64,000 nucleotides of DNA from Pseudoclavibacter sp. RFBB5. Its GTDB lineage: Bacteria; Actinomycetota; Actinomycetes; Actinomycetales; Microbacteriaceae. Below, one piece after another: positions 42,419-51,224 of this stretch; the first letter of the stretch is position 1, and every line of letters starts with the position of its first letter. Under the pieces are notes generated by a model. It had not been told where the DNA came from and did not search any database. It was given only the letters and a program-made list of their open reading frames with translations. Location of the stretch: assembly GCF_002931555.1 (NCBI RefSeq), contig NZ_PSTZ01000006.1:62001-126000 (forward strand), read 5' to 3'. The translations under genes and the position numbers were made by a program.

Positions 42419-42452
42419 GGCGCCTGTGGACGGAACCCCGTCCACAGGCGCC
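42419..42452. terminator. Terminator after msrA
   Basis: Perfect 15-bp stem GGCGCCTGTGGACGG / CCGTCCACAGGCGCC with an AACC tetraloop, 43 bases after msrA stop and over 100 bases before ssb. Confidence 0.82.
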
Positions 42453-42567
42453 GTCGTCGTCGGGAAGAACCGCCGCCCGCAGTCGCACACTGGTGCCGCG
42501 GTCCGGTGCGGAGCTCTCGGCACGGGCGCCGCGTCGGACCGCACCGCATCCAGACCAGGGGGAGAAC

Positions 42568-43101
42568 ATGCAAGACCACATCACGCTCATCGGGAATCTC
42601 GGCAGCAAGCCGGAGGTGAGGACAACCCCGAGTGGGCAGCACGTCGTGAACTTCAGCATCGCGACGAATTCGCGGCGCCTGAACCGCACGACCAACGTCT
42701 GGGAAGACGTGGATCCGAACTGGTACGACGTCGCGGCGTGGGGCGACCTCGCGACGCACGCCGCGAAGTCCCTCGACAAGGGGCAGCGCGTCATCGTCGT
42801 CGGCAAGCTCCGCATGCGGAAGTTCGAGACCCAGAACGGGTCTCGCACGAAGCATGAGGTGGTTGCGGATGCGCTGGGCCACGACCTCACGGCAGGTTCG
42901 TCGATCTTCGCCAAGCGCGAGCGAACTCCGCAGGAGAAGGGAGTGAGCGACCAGCAGCAGGGGTTCGGAGGGGCACGGAGCTTCGGCAGTCCGCAGAGCG
43001 AGGCTCCGCCGGACGACGAAGACGCCCAGGGCCCACCGAGTGAGGCGGAATGGCACAAGCCTTCCGTCGCCGATGAGGGGGCATACCCGACGCCCTTCTA
43101 G
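42568..43101 (+). CDS. ssb: Single-stranded DNA-binding protein paralogue
   Basis: A 177-residue SSB. The OB-fold reads MQDHITLIGNLGSKPEVRTTPSGQHVVNFSIAT, then WYDVAAWGDLATHAAKSLDKGQRVIVVGKL, and KHEVVADALGHDL. The polar tail (about 110-177) is Gln/Ser/Pro-rich and ends YPTPF, not the acidic DDDIPF tip that recruits partner proteins in the main SSB, so this may be the SsbB-type paralogue of actinobacteria. A GGGGGAG four bases before the ATG is a strong ribosome site. The lipoprotein gene and ettA follow on the same strand, which matches the Rv2478c-Rv2477c order known in mycobacteria. Confidence 0.9.
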   Translation: MQDHITLIGNLGSKPEVRTTPSGQHVVNFSIATNSRRLNRTTNVWEDVDPNWYDVAAWGDLATHAAKSLDKGQRVIVVGKLRMRKFETQNGSRTKHEVVADALGHDLTAGSSIFAKRERTPQEKGVSDQQQGFGGARSFGSPQSEAPPDDEDAQGPPSEAEWHKPSVADEGAYPTPF

Positions 43102-43151
43102 GAGCCGCGGCCACCTACACTGGTGACCGCCCCATCCGAGAAAGGTCCCGA

Positions 43152-43607
43152 ATGCGCAGCTCCCGTCTCTTCGCCCCAGTGGCTCTGGTGGCGGCGCTGG
43201 CGCTCGCGGGCTGCTCATCGGAAGAGGCGCAACCCCCTGCGGAGACGACCGCCGCGGCCGAGCCCACGCAGGCGGCGCCGGCGGCGTTCGTGCCAGGCGG
43301 GACGGCGAGCGACAACAAGCCGATCTTCGATGAGACCAACCTGCAGACGATCGCGACGAACGGCTCAGCGAGTTCCGTGGAGTTCGTCGACGCGCTGTCT
43401 GGAATCGGCTTCGACAAGGCGGCCATGGAGGTCACCTTCGACCGCACGAACGTCGACCTCGAGGCCGACTACATCATCGTCTCGGTGAAGATCGGCGAGG
43501 AGTGCCTTGTGGGCCAGCGCGGCCCGCGGGGCTACACCTCGGACATCGTCGCGCCCGTCAGCACCGGAAAATGCCTCATCGGGCTCACCCAGCCCATCAC
43601 CTGGTAG
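43152..43607 (+). CDS. Lipoprotein, DUF6993-like
   Basis: A 151-residue secreted lipoprotein: signal MRSSRLFAPVALVAALALAGC with an LAGC lipobox, an Ala/Pro/Thr/Glu linker, then a globular domain containing FDKAAMEVTFDRTNVDLEADYIIVSVKIGEECLVGQRG and KCLIGLTQPITW. The two Cys (GEECLVGQ and GKCLIG) would form a disulfide. The pattern is that of DUF6993 lipoproteins seen in Microbacteriaceae as I remember it; function unknown. It lies between ssb and ettA. Confidence 0.82.
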   Translation: MRSSRLFAPVALVAALALAGCSSEEAQPPAETTAAAEPTQAAPAAFVPGGTASDNKPIFDETNLQTIATNGSASSVEFVDALSGIGFDKAAMEVTFDRTNVDLEADYIIVSVKIGEECLVGQRGPRGYTSDIVAPVSTGKCLIGLTQPITW

Positions 43608-43653
43608 CGAAGCTCCGCGCGCTGCCAGCCAACCAACTCCTAGACTGGAACCC

Positions 43654-45336
43654 ATGGCCGAGTACATTTACCAGATGATCCGCGCCCGCAAGGCGGTCGG
43701 AGACAAGCTCATTCTCGACGACGTGACGATGTCGTTCCTCCCAGGCGCCAAGATCGGCATGGTCGGCCCCAATGGGGCTGGTAAGTCGACGATCCTCAAG
43801 ATCATGGCTGGCCTCGACACCCCATCGAACGGTGACGCGACCCTCACGCCTGGCTTCACGGTCGGCATCCTCATGCAGGAGCCGGAGCTCGACGAGACGA
43901 AGACGGTTCGCGAGAACGTCGAGCTCGGTGTCGCCGAGACGAAGGCGAAGCTCGACCGCTTCAACGAGATCTCCGCCCTGATGGCCGAACCAGACGCCGA
44001 CTTCGACGCGCTCATGGAAGAGATGGGGACGCTCCAGGAGTACATCGACCACGTCGACGCCTGGGACCTCGACTCGCAGCTCGAGCAGGCGATGGACGCC
44101 CTCCGCCTCCCGCCGGGAGACGCCGACGTCAGCGTCCTCTCCGGAGGCGAGAAGCGCCGCGTCGCGCTTTGCAAGCTCCTCCTCGAGAAGCCCGACCTCC
44201 TGCTCCTCGACGAGCCCACGAACCACCTCGACGCCGAGAGCGTGCTCTGGCTCGAGCAGCACCTCCAGAAGTACCCTGGCGCAGTCATCGCCATCACGCA
44301 CGACCGGTACTTCCTCGACCACGTCGCCCAGTGGATCGCAGAGATCGACCGCGGCCGCCTCCACGGCTACGAGGGCAACTACTCGAGCTACCTCGAGAAG
44401 AAGCAGGAGCGCCTCCAAGTCCAGGGCAAGAAGGACCAGAAGCTCGCGAAGCGCCTCGAAGAGGAACTCGCGTGGGTGCGCACCAACGCGAAGGGTCGTC
44501 AGGCCAAGTCGAAGGCCCGCCTCGCCCGATACGAGGAGATGGCTTCCGAGGCCGAGCGCACCAGGAAGCTCGACTTCGAAGAGATCCAGATCCCTGCAGG
44601 CCCGCGCCTCGGCAGCATCGTCCTCGAGGCGAACAAGCTCAAGAAGGGCTTCGGCGAGCGCGTGCTCATCGACGACCTCAGCTTCTCGCTGCCGCGGAAC
44701 GGCATCGTCGGCATCATCGGCCCGAACGGTGTCGGAAAGACGACGCTCTTCAAGTCGATCGTCGGCTTCGAGGAGCTCGACGGTGGCGACCTGAAGATCG
44801 GCGAGACGGTCAAGCTCTCCTACGTCGACCAGTCGCGCGGCGGCATCGACCCCGAGAAGAACGTGTGGGAGGTCGTCTCCGACGGCTTCGACTACATGCA
44901 GGTCGGCAACGTCGAGATCCCGTCCCGCGCCTACGTCTCCACCTTCGGGTTCAAGGGCCCGGACCAGCAGAAGAAGGCGGGGGTGCTCTCCGGTGGTGAG
45001 CGCAACCGCCTCAACCTGGCGCTCACCCTCAAGCAGGGCGGCAACCTGCTGCTCCTCGACGAGCCCACGAACGACCTCGACGTCGAAACCTTGTCGAGCC
45101 TCGAGAACGCGCTGCTCGAGTACCCCGGCTGCGCCGTGGTCATCACGCACGACCGGTGGTTCCTCGACCGCATCGCCACGCACATCCTCGCCTACGAGGG
45201 CACCGAGGAAGACCCGAGCCGCTGGCACTGGTTCGAGGGCAACTTCGAAGGCTACGAGGAGAACAAGATCGAGCGCCTCGGCCCGGACGCCGCCAAGCCA
45301 TCGCGCATGACCTACCGCAAGCTCACGAGGGACTAG
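43654..45336 (+). CDS. ettA: Energy-dependent translational throttle protein EttA (ABC-F)
   Basis: ABC-F protein binding the ribosome E site and gating the first elongation steps according to ATP/ADP ratio. The 560-residue chain has two ABC domains without membrane parts: Walker A GPNGAGKST (about 38-46), signature LSGGEKRR, Walker B LLLLDEPTNHLD; then GPNGVGKTT, LSGGERNR and LLLLDEPTNDLD. The inter-domain linker (EKKQERLQVQGKKDQKLAKRLEEELAWVR) is the charged PtIM helix, and the arm insertion in domain one fits EttA rather than other ABC-F. A 14-bp terminator follows the stop. Homologue of Rv2477c. Confidence 0.95.
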   Translation: MAEYIYQMIRARKAVGDKLILDDVTMSFLPGAKIGMVGPNGAGKSTILKIMAGLDTPSNGDATLTPGFTVGILMQEPELDETKTVRENVELGVAETKAKLDRFNEISALMAEPDADFDALMEEMGTLQEYIDHVDAWDLDSQLEQAMDALRLPPGDADVSVLSGGEKRRVALCKLLLEKPDLLLLDEPTNHLDAESVLWLEQHLQKYPGAVIAITHDRYFLDHVAQWIAEIDRGRLHGYEGNYSSYLEKKQERLQVQGKKDQKLAKRLEEELAWVRTNAKGRQAKSKARLARYEEMASEAERTRKLDFEEIQIPAGPRLGSIVLEANKLKKGFGERVLIDDLSFSLPRNGIVGIIGPNGVGKTTLFKSIVGFEELDGGDLKIGETVKLSYVDQSRGGIDPEKNVWEVVSDGFDYMQVGNVEIPSRAYVSTFGFKGPDQQKKAGVLSGGERNRLNLALTLKQGGNLLLLDEPTNDLDVETLSSLENALLEYPGCAVVITHDRWFLDRIATHILAYEGTEEDPSRWHWFEGNFEGYEENKIERLGPDAAKPSRMTYRKLTRD

Positions 45337-45346
45337 TCCCAACAGG

Positions 45347-45379
45347 AACCCCGGGGCCGCACCATGCGGCCCCGGGGTT
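45347..45379. terminator. Terminator after ettA
   Basis: 14-bp perfect stem AACCCCGGGGCCGC / GCGGCCCCGGGGTT with an ACCAT loop and a short T-stretch (TTTCC) after it, ten bases past the stop codon. Confidence 0.85.
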
Positions 45380-45442
45380 TCCTCGTCCCGTGCGCCGTCG
45401 AGCGCAGCCACCCACCCGCACACGACAAGGACCACCCCGCCG

Positions 45443-45940
45443 ATGCGCTTCCACGTCCCCACGCTCCTCCGCTGGAGCGACCTCGACGCCTACAACCACG
45501 TCAACAACTCGCGCGTGCTGACACTGCTCGAGGAAGCCCGAGTGCGTGCGTTCTGGAACATCGGCGCCTCCAACGACGACGAGCGGCCACTCGCCATCAT
45601 CGACGCAGCCGCCGAGGGAGGCGACACGCTCACGCTCATCGCGCGCAACGAGATCGAGTACCTCGCGCCCATCCCGTACTCCACGAAGCCACTGGACGTG
45701 CAGCTGTGGATCTCCAAGATGGGAGCGGCCAGCGCCGAGGTCGACTACGAGATCTGGAGCCCGGAGGAAAGCCAGCCAGAGGGCGCAGAACGGGTGCGGT
45801 ACGTCATCGCATCCTCGACCCTCGTGTTCATCGACGCCGCCACGCAGCGCCCGCGCCGCATCAACGAGCGCGAGCGCGAGGCCTGGACCCCCTACCTCGA
45901 CGAGCCGCTCACGTTCCGCGGCGGCCGCAGCAGCGACTGA
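45443..45940 (+). CDS. YbgC-like acyl-CoA thioesterase (hotdog fold)
   Basis: A 165-residue hot-dog protein. LLRWSDLDAYNHVNNSRVLTLLEEARVRAFW carries the 4HBT motif with the catalytic Asp (DLDAYNH). The remainder supplies the second strand set and LVFIDAATQRPRRI. It hydrolyses acyl-CoA or related thioesters; which one is not evident. In M. tuberculosis the Rv2475c thioesterase sits near ettA in the same way, so this is probably its orthologue. The C-terminus is followed by a (GCGCC)n microsatellite and the convergent tesB. Confidence 0.88.
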   Translation: MRFHVPTLLRWSDLDAYNHVNNSRVLTLLEEARVRAFWNIGASNDDERPLAIIDAAAEGGDTLTLIARNEIEYLAPIPYSTKPLDVQLWISKMGAASAEVDYEIWSPEESQPEGAERVRYVIASSTLVFIDAATQRPRRINEREREAWTPYLDEPLTFRGGRSSD

Positions 45941-45970
45941 ACCCCCGGGCGCTCGCATGGAGGCTCATCC

Positions 45971-45999
45971 GCGCCGCGCCGCGCCGCGCCGCGCCGCGC
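45971..45999. repeat. (GCGCC)n pentanucleotide microsatellite
   Basis: Five full copies of GCGCC plus a partial sixth in the 62-bp gap between two convergent thioesterase genes. It may vary in number by slippage. No role evident; it does not fall in a coding frame. Confidence 0.8.
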
Positions 46000-46002
46000 A
46001 CG

Positions 46003-46977
46003 CTAGCTGCGCTTTCGGCGCACCATGCCCTCCTGGGCGACCGTCGCCACAAGCGCGCCGTCCCGAGAGAACAGCTGCCCTCGCGAGAGCCCGCGGCCCC
46101 CGCGCGCGACGGGGGAGTCCTGGACGTACAGCAGCCACTCGTCAGCTCGCGCGTCCCGATGCCACCAGACGCCATGATCGAGGCTCGCCGCGCGAAGCCC
46201 CGGCGTCGACCAGGTCAGGCCGTGGCCGCGCATGATGGGCTCGAGGATCGAGTAGTCGCTCGCGTAGGCGATGGCGGCCCGATGCAGCATCGGATCGTCC
46301 GGCATGCGCTCCACCGCCTTGATCCACACCGCCTGCGCCGGCGTCGGGTCGCTGGCGGGCTCGAGATAGACGGGCCCGTCGACGTGCCGCATCGTGAACG
46401 GCCGCTTCAGCAGCCAGTACGCGGCCAGTGACTCCGGGGCGTCGTCGCCGAGTGTCGCCTTCACCGTCTCGAGCAGATCAGCCTCGCTCGGGAGGTCCTC
46501 CGGAGCCGGGATGCCGTCCGGCATGGTCACCTCGTGCTCGAAGCCCTCGTCGACATCCTGGAACGATGCGATCATCGACCAGATCGGCTGACCGCTCTGG
46601 AAGGCGCTCACAGCCCGGGTCGTGAACGAGTTGCCGTCGTGGATGCGGTCGACAGCAAAGGTGATGGGCAGCTTCACGTCACCCGGGCGCAGGAAGTAGC
46701 CGTGCATGGAATGCACCGGACGATCCGCCGCCACCGTCCGCGCGGCGGCGACCAGCGACTGCGCGGCCACCTGCCCGCCGAACACACGCCCGTGGGGCAT
46801 CCATTGGCTCGGACCCGTGAAGATGTCGTCCCGAGTACGGGCACCGGTGTCGGTGAGGTCCAACGTGTGCAGGAACGCCTCGATGGGAGACAGCGCCTCG
46901 AGCGCATCGAACGACAACGGCGCAGGCTGGTGCTGAGCGGGCGAAAGCGAGGACGACTCGTGGAGCTGATCTGCCAT
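46003..46977 (-). CDS. tesB: Acyl-CoA thioesterase II
   Basis: Hydrolyses medium- and long-chain acyl-CoA. The 324-residue protein is a double hot-dog: FTGPSQWMPHGRVFGGQVAAQSLVAA (first half, Gly-rich turn), PVHSMHGYFLRPGD, FTTRAVSAFQSG, and in the second half SLDHGVWWHRDARADEWLLYVQDSPVARGGRGLSRGQLF. The Asp of SLDHGVWWH and nearby Gln/Thr form the TesB catalytic set. Length is slightly above E. coli TesB because of an N-terminal polar tail of about 30 residues. Convergent with the smaller YbgC-type thioesterase. Confidence 0.94.
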   Translation of the reverse strand: MADQLHESSSLSPAQHQPAPLSFDALEALSPIEAFLHTLDLTDTGARTRDDIFTGPSQWMPHGRVFGGQVAAQSLVAAARTVAADRPVHSMHGYFLRPGDVKLPITFAVDRIHDGNSFTTRAVSAFQSGQPIWSMIASFQDVDEGFEHEVTMPDGIPAPEDLPSEADLLETVKATLGDDAPESLAAYWLLKRPFTMRHVDGPVYLEPASDPTPAQAVWIKAVERMPDDPMLHRAAIAYASDYSILEPIMRGHGLTWSTPGLRAASLDHGVWWHRDARADEWLLYVQDSPVARGGRGLSRGQLFSRDGALVATVAQEGMVRRKRS

Positions 46978-47035
46978 CCCAGCAGTCTAGAGACCCGCCG
47001 CCGCAGGAGCGCTCGGGAAGAACTGGGTAGGTTAG

Positions 47036-49172
<2,137 letters not shown>

Positions 49173-49195
49173 CCGACGACCAGGCAGACGTCGCA

Positions 49196-49233
49196 GCCGA
49201 GCTCAGGAGTCGGGCTCGGCTCCTGGGCTCGGC
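49196..49233. terminator. Convergent terminator between gdhA and truncated haemoglobin
   Basis: 14-base arms GCCGAGCTCAGGAG / CTCCTGGGCTCGGC pair with one G-U, around a 10-base loop; overlaps the globin stop codon. Confidence 0.65.
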
Positions 49234-49655
49234 TCGAACGTGTTGACCATGGCGGTCGCGGCCCGGTCGAAGTAGTCGGTCATCTGCGCGCGGTGGATGG
49301 GGGAGAGCTCGAGCTGGTCCATGGCGGCGTGCATGTGCCGCAGCCAGTGCTCCCGAGCCTCCGGGTTGATGTGGAAGCCGTTGTGGCGCATCCGGAGCCG
49401 CGGGTGCCCGCGCTGAGCGCTGTACTCGCTCGGCCCGCCGAAGTACTGGGCGAGGAAGTGGCCGAGGCGCCACGTGGCACCCTCGAGGTCGTCCTGCGGG
49501 TACATGCGCCACATCAGCGGGTCCTCGCGGACGCCCTCGTAGAAGGCTGCGGCGAGCCTGTCGAACGCGGGCATGCCGCCGATCTCGTCGTAGAGGGTCG
49601 GCACGGCCGACGCGCCGCCGTCGGATCCGCGGAGGTGGATGGGGATGTTCGACAT
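49203..49655 (-). CDS. glbO: Group II truncated haemoglobin (GlbO-like)
   Basis: A 150-residue 2-on-2 globin. LYDEIGGMPAFDRLAAAFYEGVREDPLM (A/B helices), the PEDDLEGA-like region, LAQYFGGPSEYSAQRGHPRLRMRHNGFHI with the proximal His, and EAREHWLRHMHAAMD with the group II Trp at G8. Binds O2 or NO, probably for detoxification or oxygen handling in the cytoplasm. The start overlaps the MscS stop by one base (TGATG), so both are co-transcribed. M. tuberculosis GlbO is Rv2470, part of the same conserved block. Confidence 0.93.
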   Translation of the reverse strand: MSNIPIHLRGSDGGASAVPTLYDEIGGMPAFDRLAAAFYEGVREDPLMWRMYPQDDLEGATWRLGHFLAQYFGGPSEYSAQRGHPRLRMRHNGFHINPEAREHWLRHMHAAMDQLELSPIHRAQMTDYFDRAATAMVNTFEPSPGAEPDS

Positions 49656-50581
49656 CAGGCGGTGCCTCCCGGGGTCGGCTGTCCGTCGGCCCCGTCAAGC
49701 ACGATGGCCTTCAGCGAGGGCAGGTTGATGTCGGCCGACTTGAGCGCGTCCTGCGTGCGGGCGCGGAGCTCGCGCTCCACTTCCCACCTGGTGCCGGGGC
49801 GGACGCGGATGGTGAGGCGGAGGACGACGGCGTCGGAGGAGATGGACTCCATACCCCACATCTCGGGGGTGCCGATGAAGTAGTCCATCCAGTCCGGGTC
49901 TTCCGTGAGCTCCTTCGCGGCGTGCAGCATGACACGTTCGACGTGCGCGCGCGACGTCTCGTAGGGCACGGCGAGGTCGAAGACGATGCGGTTCCAGCCC
50001 TGTGAGAAGCTGCCGACGCGTTGGATCTCGCCATTGCGCACGAACCAGAGCGTGCCCTCGACGTCGCGGATCTGGGTGATGCGCACGCCCACCTTCTCGA
50101 CGACGCCAGTGGCTTCCCCCATGTCGATGACGTCGCCGACCCCGAGCTGGTCCTCCATGACCATGAACAGGCCGTTGAGGACGTCGCCAACGATGCGCTG
50201 CGCACCGAAACCGAGACCTGCGCCGACCGCCGCGCTCAGGATCGACAGCGAGGCGAGGATGCCCGGGTCGATCTTCGCGATGATCATGACGATGAGGATG
50301 ACGACCACGACGACGTTGACGATGTTCGTCAGCACGGAGCCGATGGTGCGAGTGCGCTGCACGGTGCGGACGGCAGCCAGCGGGGATCGGACCGAGAGCG
50401 CCTGCGTGTCAGTCACGCCGCGCTTCTTCTTGACGCCGCTCACGATCTGCTTCACGGAGCGGTCGATGAGCTTCAGCAGGATCCATCGGAAGACGAAGGC
50501 CCCGAGGATGTAGAAGACGATCGTGATGGGAACGTCGAAGGGGGCGAGCGCGGTCGTGAGGGAAGTCCAGAATTCTGCCAT
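49655..50581 (-). CDS. Small-conductance mechanosensitive channel (MscS family)
   Basis: A 308-residue membrane protein. N-terminal helices include ITIVFYILGAFVFRWILLKLI, then VLTNIVNVVVVVILIVMIIA, and the pore helix LASLSILSAAVGAGLGFGAQRIVGDVLNGLFMVMED, the TM3 of MscS. The beta domain (GVVEKVGVRITQIRD, WFVRNGEIQRVGSFSQG) and the C-terminal cage follow. It releases solutes on osmotic downshock. Coupled to glbO by TGATG. Charge-rich loop KQIVSGVKKKRG lies on the cytoplasmic side. Confidence 0.92.
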   Translation of the reverse strand: MAEFWTSLTTALAPFDVPITIVFYILGAFVFRWILLKLIDRSVKQIVSGVKKKRGVTDTQALSVRSPLAAVRTVQRTRTIGSVLTNIVNVVVVVILIVMIIAKIDPGILASLSILSAAVGAGLGFGAQRIVGDVLNGLFMVMEDQLGVGDVIDMGEATGVVEKVGVRITQIRDVEGTLWFVRNGEIQRVGSFSQGWNRIVFDLAVPYETSRAHVERVMLHAAKELTEDPDWMDYFIGTPEMWGMESISSDAVVLRLTIRVRPGTRWEVERELRARTQDALKSADINLPSLKAIVLDGADGQPTPGGTA

Positions 50582-50670
50582 AGCGCATCGAGTGTAGGCG
50601 GATGCGCCTCTCCGTCTCGTGTGAGCGGCGTGCGAGGAATAGGCGAGTCGCGCATCCTGTTGCCCTCCGT

Positions 50671-51156
50671 ATGAGCCTCAACGTGAACGACATCGAAGTC
50701 ACCACCATCGACGGCGAGGCCAGGAAGCTCGCGGCGTATGAACCCGTGAAGCTCGTGGTGAACGTCGCCTCCAAGTGCGGCCTCTCCGGGCAGTACGAGA
50801 AGCTGGAGGAGCTGCAGCGTCAGTACGGCCCGCAGGGGTTCACGGTGCTCGGCTTCCCGAGCAACCAGTTCCTGCAGGAGTACTCGGACACCTCGAAGAT
50901 CAAGGAGTACTGCTCGCTCACGTGGGGCGTCAGCTTCCCCATGTTCGAGAAGGTCAAGGTCAACGGCCGGTCCCAGCACCCGCTCTATGCGGAGTTGACG
51001 AAGACACCGGATGCGAACGGCAAGGCCGGCCGCGTCAGCTGGAACTTCGAGAAGTTCCTGATCGCCCGCGACGGCACGGTGACGCGGTTCCGCCCGACGA
51101 CGGAGCCCGATGCGCCTGAGGTCGTGGCGGCGATCGAGGCTGCGCTCGCCGAGTAG
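50671..51156 (+). CDS. Glutathione peroxidase-family thiol peroxidase
   Basis: A 161-residue GPx-fold enzyme. The catalytic set is visible: LVVNVASKCGLSGQYE (peroxidatic Cys), LGFPSNQF (Gln) and VSWNFEKFL (Trp-Asn). A second Cys in IKEYCSLTW could resolve it. Such bacterial Cys-GPx proteins normally use thioredoxin (actinobacteria lack glutathione), reducing H2O2 or lipid peroxides. ATG 50671 was chosen because upstream sequence reads as MRLSVSCERRARN without family similarity. The 17-bp hairpin lies just after its stop. Confidence 0.93.
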   Translation: MSLNVNDIEVTTIDGEARKLAAYEPVKLVVNVASKCGLSGQYEKLEELQRQYGPQGFTVLGFPSNQFLQEYSDTSKIKEYCSLTWGVSFPMFEKVKVNGRSQHPLYAELTKTPDANGKAGRVSWNFEKFLIARDGTVTRFRPTTEPDAPEVVAAIEAALAE

Positions 51157-51174
51157 GCAGCCGACACCGAACGC

Positions 51175-51212
51175 AGAAGAGGTCGCTTCCCAGCTGGGAA
51201 GCGACCTCTTCT
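51175..51212. terminator. Bidirectional hairpin terminator between gpx and pepN
   Basis: Perfect 17-bp arms around AGCT, itself palindromic, with T-rich ends on both strands. Nineteen bases after the peroxidase stop and 13 before the pepN stop, serving both convergent genes. Confidence 0.88.
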
Positions 51213-51224
51213 TCGTGCACGTGA

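Noticed and set aside
43597-45462. Minus-strand frame of 621 codons opposite ettA
   Set aside because: Antisense of ettA; leucine/valine/arginine-rich translation arises from the complementary codons.
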